Assembly: GCA_030622115.1 (NCBI GenBank)
Contig: JAUXGN010000004.1
Coordinates: forward strand, 26,469 to 90,468
DNA: 64,000 nt
Direction: 5' to 3'
From: Candidatus Eiseniibacteriota bacterium
GTDB taxonomy: Bacteria > Joyebacterota > Joyebacteria > Joyebacterales > Joyebacteraceae
Every line of letters begins with the position of its first letter. The stretch's first letter is position 1. A model generated the notes under the pieces. The model made no database searches, was not told the DNA's origin, and was given only the letters and a program-made list of their open reading frames with translations. Shown here piece after piece: positions 19,409 through 29,241 of the stretch. Both the position numbers and the translations under genes were made by a program.

Positions 19409-20215
19409 ATGAGCAAGATCTCAAAGGCGATGGAGAGAGCCAACCGCGAAGAGCGCCGAGGGCAGGATGTCGAAGGACCGCCCGCAGGCGGAGAGGTTCA
19501 CGACAGGCCGCGAGAGGCCGAGGAACCCGTGGTCGCGACCCCCACAGCGAGACGCACGCCTGTCCGAACGGCACGCGCGGTCGAGCTGCCGGAGAACATC
19601 GAGGAGTACCACGGTCTGGTGTCGGAGGTCTACATAGCTCTTCCGGATGTCCGCTCGCGCATCCTCATGATCGTGAGCGCCGTGGACGGCGAGGGCACGA
19701 GCACTGTGGCGCGGGAGTTCGCTCACAGCGTGGCCGCGGCCAACGAGATAGAGACGCTGCTTGTGGATGCGAATCTTCGCCGACCACAGCACCACAAGGT
19801 GCTGAAAGCACCGCAGGATCCCGGTTTGACCGACCTGGTCCTCGGCGTCGGCGCGTTCGATTCATGTGTGCGGAGTGTCGGTATTCCGCATCTTGTTCTC
19901 ATGCCGGCGGGACGGAGAGTCGTCGCTCCCCCGCGTATCTTCACTGATCCGGGCATGGACGGGGTTTTGGAGGAGTGTCGCAGACGTTTTCAGTTGACCG
20001 TGATCGACGCTCCACCGCTTCTCTCTTTCTCCGAGGGGATACAGCTCTCCCGGAAGGTAGACGGTGTCGTGCTCGTGGTGAGGGCGGGTCGCACGAAGCG
20101 TCAGCTTGTGGAGGTGGCTCTCGATCGGCTCAATGATGCCGGTGCGAATGTCATTGGAACGGTTCTGAATCGGAGGAAGTTCTACATACCTCCCATGATC
20201 TACGAACGCCTCTAG
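19409..20215 (+). CDS. CpsD/BY-kinase-like protein with degenerate Walker A
   Basis: GEGTST instead of GEGKS/T; LLVDANLRRP (A'); LTVIDAPPLL (B). Confidence 0.75.
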   Translation: MSKISKAMERANREERRGQDVEGPPAGGEVHDRPREAEEPVVATPTARRTPVRTARAVELPENIEEYHGLVSEVYIALPDVRSRILMIVSAVDGEGTSTVAREFAHSVAAANEIETLLVDANLRRPQHHKVLKAPQDPGLTDLVLGVGAFDSCVRSVGIPHLVLMPAGRRVVAPPRIFTDPGMDGVLEECRRRFQLTVIDAPPLLSFSEGIQLSRKVDGVVLVVRAGRTKRQLVEVALDRLNDAGANVIGTVLNRRKFYIPPMIYERL

Positions 20216-20323
20216 GCGCCGGCGCTCGGATCCCACGAAGGAATACGGTTCGGCTCATGACTCGTGCCGTGATCACAACAGGTCTGTCGACGTGCGGCGT
20301 CGGCCGGATCCGGGAGCATCGCG

Positions 20324-21892
20324 ATGAGTGGCATCACAGAGCGCGTGCGGCATGCGTTCGAGCGAAGCGAGGACTACCTTGGGCGCTCGTGGCCCGTGTG
20401 GGTTCTCGCCATCGTGATGTACACCGGCGTCGCGTGGGTGCTTCTTACCAAGATCCGTCTGCCTGACCCCCTGTATCTCATTGTCTTCGTGATGGCGATC
20501 ACTATCGTCGCCATAACCCTGTTCAAGATCGAGTGGGCGGTCCTCGGCCTCGCGGCCATGATCGCATTCACAAGGCCTGGCGTGAGCTTCGGTCCTGGGA
20601 GTGTTTTTCACGTCAGCGGTTTCAACCTTGCGCTCATCGGTGTCTGGATGGTTTACATCGTCCGGTACGCTGCGGATGCCGAATTGGCGGCCAAGGGGCC
20701 GTTGGTGCGCCGCACAGAGCTCGATACGATCATAGGGATATTCCTCATTCTGGCGACGCTGTCGATGCTCGTGGGGCTGAACAAGAACTGGCAGGAGTTC
20801 GCGCGTGCGAGAGTCTTGCTCTACTGGAAGGAGCAGATACTCTACTTCGCTTGGTTCTATCTTGTCGTGACTATGCTCAGGACTCCAAAGGATCTGAGGC
20901 GCTTTGCGATCATCTTCGCTACAGCAGGCGTTTTCATTGCTGCCGTTGGTCTCTACAACAGATTCGGCGGCGCAGTGGAGGCTGTTCACGCGACAACGGA
21001 GGAGCTTGAGGCCGGTGTGGTCGGGGGGCGCGCCGAAGGGGCAGGCACGGCATTCCTCGGTCTTGGGCACCCGAATTTCCTGGGTGCGTTCCTCATCATG
21101 TCCATGCCGTTCTGGTTCTTCGCTGTTGATCATCTGAAGAGAGCGTGGCACAGGCTTTTTGCCGATGGAGCCATCCTCCTTGGGTTCCTCGGCCTCCTGT
21201 TCACATACTCGCGCAGTGCCTGGTTCGGAGTTGTGGCCGGTATCGGCATGCTGAGTCTGAGCGACAGGCGGGCCATCACGAGAATCATTGTTTTCTTCGT
21301 ACTCTTCGCTGCCGTGGCACAGGCGCTCTCGTTCGCGTACACGGGTATGGGCGCCACAGATCTCGTAGCCATGAGATTCGAGCAGCTGAACAGGAGTAAC
21401 TACTCGGCGAGGCCTGCGATCTTCGCGAGTGCTCTTGAGGTGGTGAAAGACAATCCTCTGACCGGTGTCGGGCCCGGCGCGTTCTCGTTTCACGCGGACC
21501 ACAGCATGGTGGGTGGCGTTCTTTCGCAGGCGCACAATCTGCTCCTCACCATAGCGGCCGAGATGGGCATTCCTGCGGCGATCATGTACATCATCTTTCT
21601 TGTCGCCCTCTTTCGAATGGGGATAAGGAATCTCCGCGCCGTCGCACGCGAGCCGGGGTATGGTTTCATTGCTCAAGGCGCCTACGCCGGACTCTTCGCT
21701 ATCGTGGCTCAGACTTTCTTCGTCCATCTCTTCTATCATCGAAACGTCGGGTACGCTCTCTACGCGCTCCTCGGAATCATCGTGGCGATGAACCGGATGG
21801 TACGCGAAGGGGAGCTTCCGGTTCCACGCGACGGTGGCGAAGATGGGGGTGGGAGGTTGGTCCAAACTGACTCGGTCTGGGTCGAGCCATGA
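20324..21892 (+). CDS. O-antigen ligase/polymerase family membrane protein
   Basis: GLGHPNFLGAFL, TYSRSAWFGVVAG, NPLTGVGPGAFSF...SQAHNLLLTIAAEMGI. Confidence 0.82.
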   Translation: MSGITERVRHAFERSEDYLGRSWPVWVLAIVMYTGVAWVLLTKIRLPDPLYLIVFVMAITIVAITLFKIEWAVLGLAAMIAFTRPGVSFGPGSVFHVSGFNLALIGVWMVYIVRYAADAELAAKGPLVRRTELDTIIGIFLILATLSMLVGLNKNWQEFARARVLLYWKEQILYFAWFYLVVTMLRTPKDLRRFAIIFATAGVFIAAVGLYNRFGGAVEAVHATTEELEAGVVGGRAEGAGTAFLGLGHPNFLGAFLIMSMPFWFFAVDHLKRAWHRLFADGAILLGFLGLLFTYSRSAWFGVVAGIGMLSLSDRRAITRIIVFFVLFAAVAQALSFAYTGMGATDLVAMRFEQLNRSNYSARPAIFASALEVVKDNPLTGVGPGAFSFHADHSMVGGVLSQAHNLLLTIAAEMGIPAAIMYIIFLVALFRMGIRNLRAVAREPGYGFIAQGAYAGLFAIVAQTFFVHLFYHRNVGYALYALLGIIVAMNRMVREGELPVPRDGGEDGGGRLVQTDSVWVEP

Positions 21893-23064
21893 TCAGCGAG
21901 AAGCGAGCCGATGGGCTTCCCACAAGAATTGCCTTCTACACCGACACGCGAGCGTGGGGCGGAGCCGAAGTCTACATGACCCAGGTAACTCTGGGTCTCA
22001 AGAGGGCGGGCTTCGATCCGCGGCTCTTCGTTGCGGACCGTCGGGAAGTGGATGAGTGGGTCGAGCACCTTCGGGAGCGGGGGCTTCACATCGAGCGCTT
22101 CCGCCCCGGCAAGGAGTTCAATCCGCGTGTCTTCTTCGATGGACTGAAGCTGTTCCGTGGCTTCGAGATAGTGCACTTCAACAAGACGAATCCGAGAAGG
22201 TGCCTTCCTGCAGTGTGGGCCGCACGGTTTGCAGGAGCCAGTGTCGTGATCGCGACCGAGCACCTTGCACATTCTCCGGACTCACATGTACCGCTCGGCC
22301 GAGGGATTATCACGGCTCTCGTCAGACTTACCAACAGGCTGATAGACAAGACGATAGCCGTCTCGGAACTGAGCAGGGAGATGCTCATCGGGAACTACGG
22401 GATTCCAGGTGAGAAGATAGTCAGCGTCAGAAACGGCACGGATCTCTCGCAGTTCGACATCGCGTTCGATACAAAGGCGATGCGCGTGGATCTGGGTCTC
22501 GGCGCATCGGATCGCGTCGCAGTCCTTGTCGGGCAGGTGTCCGAACGGAAGGGTCACCCTCTTGCTCTCAAGGCCGTCGCCGAGATCCGGAAGCGGATAC
22601 CGGACTATCGACTCGTCTTCGTGGGGGAGGGCGAGATCGAGAAGGCGTTGAAGGCGGAGGCCGTGGGCCTCGGTCTCACGACTGAAGTGATCTGGGCCGG
22701 TTTCAGACGTGATGTTCCAGCGATACTCGCCTCCGTCGACCTTCTGATCCTTCCTTCTGAAGACGAGTGTCTGCCGTTCGTGATCCTGGAAGCGATGGGT
22801 TCGAGGCTGCCGGTCGTGGCCACGGACGTTGGAGGCGTCAGCGAGCAGGTCGAGGATGGAGTCACGGGGCGCCTGATGCGCTCATGCGATGCAGCCACGT
22901 TGGCGGAGGCTGTCATCGATGTGCTGGATCGGCCTGACAGGGGGAAGTCGCTTGGAGAGGCGGGACGGCGCAAGCTCGAAGCTGAGTTCTCGATAGAAGC
23001 AAGCGTGGGGCGAGTTCCGGAGATCTATCGCGACATCTACATGAGACGGGGACACCACCGATGA
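21889..23064 (+). CDS. GT4 family glycosyltransferase (tandem copy A)
   Basis: GGAEVYMTQVTLGL; VGEGEIEKALKAEA; LPFVILEAMGSRLPVVATDVGG. Confidence 0.88.
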   Translation: MISEKRADGLPTRIAFYTDTRAWGGAEVYMTQVTLGLKRAGFDPRLFVADRREVDEWVEHLRERGLHIERFRPGKEFNPRVFFDGLKLFRGFEIVHFNKTNPRRCLPAVWAARFAGASVVIATEHLAHSPDSHVPLGRGIITALVRLTNRLIDKTIAVSELSREMLIGNYGIPGEKIVSVRNGTDLSQFDIAFDTKAMRVDLGLGASDRVAVLVGQVSERKGHPLALKAVAEIRKRIPDYRLVFVGEGEIEKALKAEAVGLGLTTEVIWAGFRRDVPAILASVDLLILPSEDECLPFVILEAMGSRLPVVATDVGGVSEQVEDGVTGRLMRSCDAATLAEAVIDVLDRPDRGKSLGEAGRRKLEAEFSIEASVGRVPEIYRDIYMRRGHHR

Positions 23065-24233
23065 GCGAGAAGCGAGTCGGCGCGCTTCCAGGAGGGATTG
23101 CCCTCTACACCGACGCGGAAGCATGGGGTGGGGCCGAGGTCTACATGACCCAGGTTGCTTTGGGGCTGAAAGGAGCCGGCTTTGATCTCCGACTTCTTGT
23201 TGCAGACCGTCGGGACGTGGATGAGTGGGTCGAACACCTTCGCGAGCGGGGGCTTCACGTCGAGCGCTTCCGCCCCGGCAAGGAGTTCAATCCGCGGGTC
23301 TTCTTCGATGGACTGAAGCTCTTTCGCGGCTCTGAGATCGTGCACTTCAACAAGACCCATCCGAGGAATTGTCTTCCCGCAGTGTGGGCCGCGCGGTTCG
23401 CTGGAGCCAGTGTCGTGATCGCGACCGAACACCTTACACTTCTTCCCGATTCGCTTGTGCCGTTCGGCCGGAGGATCATCACGACTCTCATCAAGCTTAC
23501 CAACAGGCTGATGGACATGACCATTGCCGTTTCGGAATCGAGCAGAGAGATGCTGATCAGGAACTACGGGATTCCAGGTGAGAAGATCGTGAGCATCAGA
23601 AACGGTGTGGACCTCTCGCAGTTTGACACCGCGTTCGACACGAACGCCATGCGCGTGGATCTCGGTCTTCGCGCCTCCGATCCGGTTGCCGTCTTTGTCG
23701 GGCGCATGGCTGACCGGAAGGGCCACATCTCTGCTCTCAAGGCTGTCGCCGAGATCCGGAAGCGGATACCCGGCTATCGACTTGTCTTCGTGGGGGAGGG
23801 CGAGATCGAGAAGGAGCTGAGGGCGGAGGCCATGGCCCTCGGTCTTACAACTGAAGTGATCTGGGCCGGCTTCAGACGCGACGTCCCCGCGATACTCGCG
23901 TCCGTCGATCTTCTGATCCTCCCTTCTGAAGACGAGTCACTGCCATTCGTGATTCTGGAGGCGATGGGTTCGAGGCTGCCGGTCGTGGCCACGGACGTTG
24001 GAGGTATCAGCGAGCAGATCGAGGACGGAGTCACCGGTCGCCTGATACGCCCACGCGATGTGGCCGGGTTGGCGAAGGCCGTCATAGACGTGCTGGACCG
24101 GCCTGACAGGGGGAAGTCGCTCGGAGAGGCGGGACGCCGCAAGCTCGAAGCTGAGTTCTCGATAGAAGCAAGCGTGGGACGGGTTTCAGAGATCTATCGC
24201 GATATCTACATGAGGCAGGGACACCGCCGATGA
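23061..24233 (+). CDS. GT4 family glycosyltransferase (tandem copy B)
   Basis: Near-identical to preceding protein over most of its length; ATGA overlap. Confidence 0.88.
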   Translation: MSEKRVGALPGGIALYTDAEAWGGAEVYMTQVALGLKGAGFDLRLLVADRRDVDEWVEHLRERGLHVERFRPGKEFNPRVFFDGLKLFRGSEIVHFNKTHPRNCLPAVWAARFAGASVVIATEHLTLLPDSLVPFGRRIITTLIKLTNRLMDMTIAVSESSREMLIRNYGIPGEKIVSIRNGVDLSQFDTAFDTNAMRVDLGLRASDPVAVFVGRMADRKGHISALKAVAEIRKRIPGYRLVFVGEGEIEKELRAEAMALGLTTEVIWAGFRRDVPAILASVDLLILPSEDESLPFVILEAMGSRLPVVATDVGGISEQIEDGVTGRLIRPRDVAGLAKAVIDVLDRPDRGKSLGEAGRRKLEAEFSIEASVGRVSEIYRDIYMRQGHRR

Positions 24234-25471
24234 AGCAGAGACTCAACATTCTCTCGATCAACCAGTTCTTCTTCCCGGACAGTCAGGGTGGTGTGGAACG
24301 TGTTGCTCACGAGACGACGAGACGGCTCGCAGAGCGCGGGCACACCGTCCATCTTGTAGGGCAGAGGACCAAGCCCGGTACACCCGATACGGAGGAACTT
24401 CACGGGCTTACAATCCATCGGTACGGGGCCGCCGAGAGCGGCGGGCGAATGGGAGGCAGAACCAAAGACGCGCTCTACGCCTCGCGGCGGGTCCTAAGCG
24501 AACTCGTTCAGAGCCGGCAGTTCGACATTGTGCTGCCGCATCACTACTTCCCCTACTACTCGTTCATCAGGAGTACCGGAGCAAAGACGACACCCGAACT
24601 CATGACCTTCCACGCTTCCTACTGGCAGGAGCTTCGTCTTGAGGGCGCCGAGCGCCGGACGACGAGATTCCTCGAACGGGTGATCTTCAGCAGAGTGGCG
24701 CAGCGAACTGAGGTTACCTGCCTCAAGCGCGCGGACCGCATCGCTGTTCTCAGCGACTTCTCAGCCGAGCAGCTGTCGAGCTACTACTCCTTCACTGCCG
24801 GGAAGGTCATCAAGATCCACGGTGGTGTAGATCTCGAACGCTTCACTCCAGCACCTGATCGCACGGCGGTGAGGGCGAAGCTGGGCCTGCCGCTTGATCG
24901 GCAGATCCTCCTTACAGTCAGACGATTGGTGCCGCGCATGGGATTGTCAAACCTCGTGGCAGCGTTCGGCCAGGCGCTCGAGCGACATCCGGAAGCGATG
25001 CTTGTGATCGCCGGTAGTGGGAGACTGGAGCAGGAACTCAAAGGCCAGGTTGCCGATGGCGGACTCTCGGACTCCGTACGCTTCACCGGGTTCGTGGAAG
25101 ATCACAAGCTCGTTGAGTACTACCAGGCTGCCGATCTCTTCGTGCTTCCGTCCATTGCCTTCGAGGGCTTCGGAATGGTGACCCTGGAAGCGCTGGCGTG
25201 TGGAACGCCGGCCCTCGGAACGCCCATTGGAGCAACCCCAGAGCTTCTGAAGCCGCTTGTGCCCCAGCTGGTGCTCCGAGGAACGCGGCCGGAGGCGCTT
25301 CGCAAAGGGATAGGTATGATGCTTGAATGGCTATCAGATGCGGGCGCCGCAGATGAGCTCCGCAAGCGGTGTCGCAAGTATGTCGAGTTAAACTTCGGTT
25401 GGGATCCTGCGGTGGACGCGCTGGAGAACCTCATCTTCGAATTGATGGATGCCGGGAGACGCGATGGCTAG
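24230..25471 (+). CDS. GT4 family glycosyltransferase
   Basis: NILSINQFFFPDSQGGVERVAHETTRRLAERGH; EGFGMVTLEALACGTPALGTPIGATPELL. Confidence 0.87.
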   Translation: MKQRLNILSINQFFFPDSQGGVERVAHETTRRLAERGHTVHLVGQRTKPGTPDTEELHGLTIHRYGAAESGGRMGGRTKDALYASRRVLSELVQSRQFDIVLPHHYFPYYSFIRSTGAKTTPELMTFHASYWQELRLEGAERRTTRFLERVIFSRVAQRTEVTCLKRADRIAVLSDFSAEQLSSYYSFTAGKVIKIHGGVDLERFTPAPDRTAVRAKLGLPLDRQILLTVRRLVPRMGLSNLVAAFGQALERHPEAMLVIAGSGRLEQELKGQVADGGLSDSVRFTGFVEDHKLVEYYQAADLFVLPSIAFEGFGMVTLEALACGTPALGTPIGATPELLKPLVPQLVLRGTRPEALRKGIGMMLEWLSDAGAADELRKRCRKYVELNFGWDPAVDALENLIFELMDAGRRDG

Positions 25472-27836
25472 CGCAGGAAGGTTGTTCTGGGCGGCCCGTC
25501 GAGCATCTGCCATGGGCCCACGGGAGCTGGCTGTCAGAGTGTGGCGCGGGGTTCGGAATCGGTCCCTCCGCCCCAGGCGGCCGCGTCCGCAACACGAGAT
25601 AGCATCGATCGATCGAGTCGCGTCGCGCCCGCCGGACTGCCTGGCAGAGGAGACCGGGAGGCTCTTGCGCGGCGCGCAGGATGCGGCTCTGCTCAAGGAG
25701 TCACTGGTCTCTATCGGGGTCTCACTTGAGCGAACAGTCGCGGAGGCGGAAGACATCATGGAAGGTCGGATTCCGGCCTTCGGCTGGACTCACTTTGAGC
25801 TCAGCTACCCACCCGACTGGCTCGATGATCCTGCGACTGGTGGCAGGTGGCCACTCGACTACTGGGCTGGACTCGATTTCCGTTTCAAGAAGGGACTGGA
25901 CGATCCGCGCTACGTCTGGGAACTCAACCGGCAGCACGAACTGGTGACGCTCGCCCGCGCGTACGTGCTGACTTCGGAGGTCCGGTATGCGGAGGCGGTG
26001 TGGGCAAGCATAAGGTCGTGGGTTGAGCAGAATCCTCCATTCCACGGGATAAACTGGACGAGCGCGCTTGAGGTCGCTCTCAGGCTGATTTCGTGGGCGT
26101 TCGCCGTGGATCTTGTGGGCCTCGCCGGGTCCCGGGACGGGGATGAGGAGGTTCTTGCACTCAGTGTCGCATTGCAAGCACGTCATCTGCATGATAACCT
26201 ATCGGTTTACGCTTCATCGAAGAACAACCATCTGATCGGAGAGGCGTGCGGCCTTCTTGTCGCAGGGGCGAAGTTCGGTTTTCTCGACCAGGCAGCACGC
26301 TGGGAGGCCACGGGACGACGTATTCTGGAACGCGAATTGCCACTCCAGGTCGGTTGTGACGGGGTGAGTCGGGAACTGTCCGTTCAATACCAGAGTTTCG
26401 TGATGGAGTTCGGGCTGACTGCCCTGGCAGCAGGTGTGTCGATCGGCAGTCCAATGAGCCGCCGATTCCATGACGTGATCGGGCGGATGTCGTTCTTCCT
26501 CGCTGCCATCTGTGGGGAGGCTGAGACACCTCCTTCCATTGGTGACGAGGATGGCGGACGCGTCTACGACCTCAGTGGTGAACAGCACCGGCAAGCACTT
26601 CGGGCGGCCGCATGTGGGGAATTCGTGGCTGGGTCCGGGAGTCTGAAGGCTGGTGACGGTTCCGATCTGGAACCCGTTGTCTGGATGATGGGTGCGGACG
26701 TCGCTTCCAGAGGATCTCCGGACGGGCAGGAGACAGGTGGGAGGCCTCGGAATCTACGGAGCGTAGCATTCCCCGAAGGCGGGTACTACGTTCTTGAAAG
26801 AGCGGGGCAGCACGCGGTCGTGGATTGTGGCGAGCTTGGGTATCTCTCGATCGCTGCACACGGGCACGCCGACTGTCTGTCTGTGTCGATGGCGGTGGAC
26901 GGGCGCTGGTTGTTGGTCGATCCAGGTACCTACTGCTACCATCGCGCGCGGGAGTGGCGTGATCATTTTAGATCCACACACGCGCACAACACGGTGACAC
27001 TGGACGGTCTGGACCAATCAGAGATGCGTGGGCCGTTCATGTGGGGGAGAAGAGCTAGGCCACAGCCGCGCTCCTGGGCATCCTCAAGCCTCTTCGATCT
27101 CTTCGAGGGGGCTCATGATGGGTATGTCCGAAGTTGCGGGGTGACGCACCGCCGCACGATCGTACTCACGCGCGGCGGGGGCTCGATCATCATAGACCGG
27201 CTCGAGGGGTCCGGCGAACACCACGTGTCCGCATCGTTCCAGCTCGACACCGGTGTGCGTATCTCGGCGGGAGATAGAGCCGAATCAGAGGATAGAGACG
27301 AGGGCATCGTCGGCGACGGAGAAGAGCATACCGCCGATAGCGGCCCGATCGCGTGGAGCGCGGATGAGCGTCTCGAACTGAGTTTCGCCGACGGCGCGGG
27401 GCTTAAGCTCAGTGCCTGGTTGCCTGAAGGTCTGGAATACTCGGTGGTTGCAGGTTCCAGCGAGCCGAGGAGAGGCTGGGTCTCGCACGGATTTGGTAAG
27501 ATGGACCCGGCGCCACAGATCTCGTTCGGGGGAACACTCAAGCTTCCCGCCACTCTCGTGTTCGCGGCAGCGCCGCTTGGATCGCACGGGCACGTTGAGA
27601 TCGAGCGGGAGAGAGGTCTCGCGGAGCGGGAAATCGTCATCCGATTCATCGATGGCGACCATGTTGAGCGATGTCTGTTCGGAGAATCAGAGCTCGCTCA
27701 AGAATCGTTCAGCGGAACTTTCGGAATAGAGATATCCGGAAGTGGCAGTGTCGAGGCTTCGGGCTTCGAGATAGAGAGATGGAATCGTAACGGACAGCCG
27801 ATAGTTTTCACGGAGATTCCCAATCAGCTTAAGTAG
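25449..27836 (+). CDS. heparinase II/III family protein (alginate lyase-like)
   Basis: HGHADCLSVSMAVDGRWLLVDPGTYCYHRAREWRDHFRSTHAHNTVTLDGLDQSE; start could be 25464. Confidence 0.85.
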   Translation: MPGDAMASAGRLFWAARRASAMGPRELAVRVWRGVRNRSLRPRRPRPQHEIASIDRVASRPPDCLAEETGRLLRGAQDAALLKESLVSIGVSLERTVAEAEDIMEGRIPAFGWTHFELSYPPDWLDDPATGGRWPLDYWAGLDFRFKKGLDDPRYVWELNRQHELVTLARAYVLTSEVRYAEAVWASIRSWVEQNPPFHGINWTSALEVALRLISWAFAVDLVGLAGSRDGDEEVLALSVALQARHLHDNLSVYASSKNNHLIGEACGLLVAGAKFGFLDQAARWEATGRRILERELPLQVGCDGVSRELSVQYQSFVMEFGLTALAAGVSIGSPMSRRFHDVIGRMSFFLAAICGEAETPPSIGDEDGGRVYDLSGEQHRQALRAAACGEFVAGSGSLKAGDGSDLEPVVWMMGADVASRGSPDGQETGGRPRNLRSVAFPEGGYYVLERAGQHAVVDCGELGYLSIAAHGHADCLSVSMAVDGRWLLVDPGTYCYHRAREWRDHFRSTHAHNTVTLDGLDQSEMRGPFMWGRRARPQPRSWASSSLFDLFEGAHDGYVRSCGVTHRRTIVLTRGGGSIIIDRLEGSGEHHVSASFQLDTGVRISAGDRAESEDRDEGIVGDGEEHTADSGPIAWSADERLELSFADGAGLKLSAWLPEGLEYSVVAGSSEPRRGWVSHGFGKMDPAPQISFGGTLKLPATLVFAAAPLGSHGHVEIERERGLAEREIVIRFIDGDHVERCLFGESELAQESFSGTFGIEISGSGSVEASGFEIERWNRNGQPIVFTEIPNQLK

Positions 27837-27869
27837 CAGCGGTTCGGCGAGAGGAGAGGCTCAAGAGAT

Positions 27870-29195
27870 ATGAAGATCAGCGTACTTGGACTTGGATATG
27901 TCGGCTGCGTATCGGCAGCCTGTCTTACAGATATGGGTCATCGCGTGATTGGTCTCGATGTGGATCCCAGGAAGCTTGAGCCGATTCGAGCCGGGTCAAG
28001 TCCCATCGTCGAGCCGGGCTTGGGTGAATTGATCAAGAGTGCAGTGGTGGAGGGGCTCCTCACCGTCACCGATGACTACGAGGAGGCGATCAACGGGACG
28101 GAGATCTCGCTCGTGTGCGTCGGTACTCCATCGATGGAGAGCGGCAGCCCGAACCTTGAGTACACAAAGCGCGTATGTGAGCAGATGGGTAGTGTCTTCT
28201 CGCGGAAGAACGAATTCCATACCGTTATCTTCCGGAGCACGATACCTCCCGGCACCGTCGAGAATGAATTGATCCCGATCATCGAGAGTTCATCGGGGAA
28301 GAAGGAAGGTGAGGATTTCGGAGTCTGCTTCAATCCGGAATTCCTTCGTGAGGCCTCTGCGGTCAAGGATTTCTACCATCCACCGAAGATTGTGATAGGC
28401 GAACGGACGCCAGGGAGTCGCGCCGGCGATGTTCTTCAGGAGCTGTACGCTCCGATCGACGCGCCGCTTGTGAGAACCGAACTCTCCGTATCGGAGATGG
28501 TGAAGTATGCGGACAACTGCTTCCATGCCATCAAGGTCTGTTTTGCGAACGAGATCGGGAATGTGGCGAAGGGACTCGGCGTCCCAGACAGTCACAAGGT
28601 GATGGAGATTTTCTGTCTGGACACGCAGCTGAACCTGTCTCCCTACTACTTGAAGCCCGGATTCGCCTTCGGCGGGTCGTGCCTTCCGAAGGATCTGAGA
28701 GCCATCGTGAGGATGAGCCAGAGGCTCAATATTGAGTGCCCGGTTCTGAGCGCCGCGATGCCGTCAAACGACCTGCAGATCCAGCGCGCCATTGACTACA
28801 TAAGGCACAGCGGCAAGAAGAAGGTAGGCATTCTCGGAATGAGCTTCAAAGCCGAGACGGACGATCTCAGGGAGAGCCCAATCGTTCAGGTTGTGAGCAC
28901 TCTGATCGGGAAGGGATACGATCTCTGCATCTACGATGAGAACATCTCATGGGAGGAACTCTTCGGTGCGAATCTTGGATTCCTGGAGAGCGAACTACCG
29001 TATGCGCAGAGCCTCAAGGCAGGGAGCGTCGATGAACTGCTGGAGAGATCCGAAGTCATCGTTGTGGCCAACGCCGCCGATGAGTTCAAGAGCGTGCCTG
29101 CCAGGATGCGCGAGGACCAGATAATGGTTGATCTCGTCAGGATCGTTGAGGACACCGGAGTCGCACGCGGAACCTACATTGGCATCGCCTGGTAG
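27870..29195 (+). CDS. algD: GDP-mannose 6-dehydrogenase (AlgD-like) / nucleotide-sugar dehydrogenase
   Basis: ISVLGLGYVGCVSAACL; SPIVEPGL; VCVGTPS; GFAFGGSCLPKD active-site Cys; resembles AlgD along its full length. Confidence 0.82.
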   Translation: MKISVLGLGYVGCVSAACLTDMGHRVIGLDVDPRKLEPIRAGSSPIVEPGLGELIKSAVVEGLLTVTDDYEEAINGTEISLVCVGTPSMESGSPNLEYTKRVCEQMGSVFSRKNEFHTVIFRSTIPPGTVENELIPIIESSSGKKEGEDFGVCFNPEFLREASAVKDFYHPPKIVIGERTPGSRAGDVLQELYAPIDAPLVRTELSVSEMVKYADNCFHAIKVCFANEIGNVAKGLGVPDSHKVMEIFCLDTQLNLSPYYLKPGFAFGGSCLPKDLRAIVRMSQRLNIECPVLSAAMPSNDLQIQRAIDYIRHSGKKKVGILGMSFKAETDDLRESPIVQVVSTLIGKGYDLCIYDENISWEELFGANLGFLESELPYAQSLKAGSVDELLERSEVIVVANAADEFKSVPARMREDQIMVDLVRIVEDTGVARGTYIGIAW

Positions 29196-29241
29196 GAGAA
29201 TCGGGGAGAGCTGTCGCTCCCTTGTTCTGACGGAGGCAACC

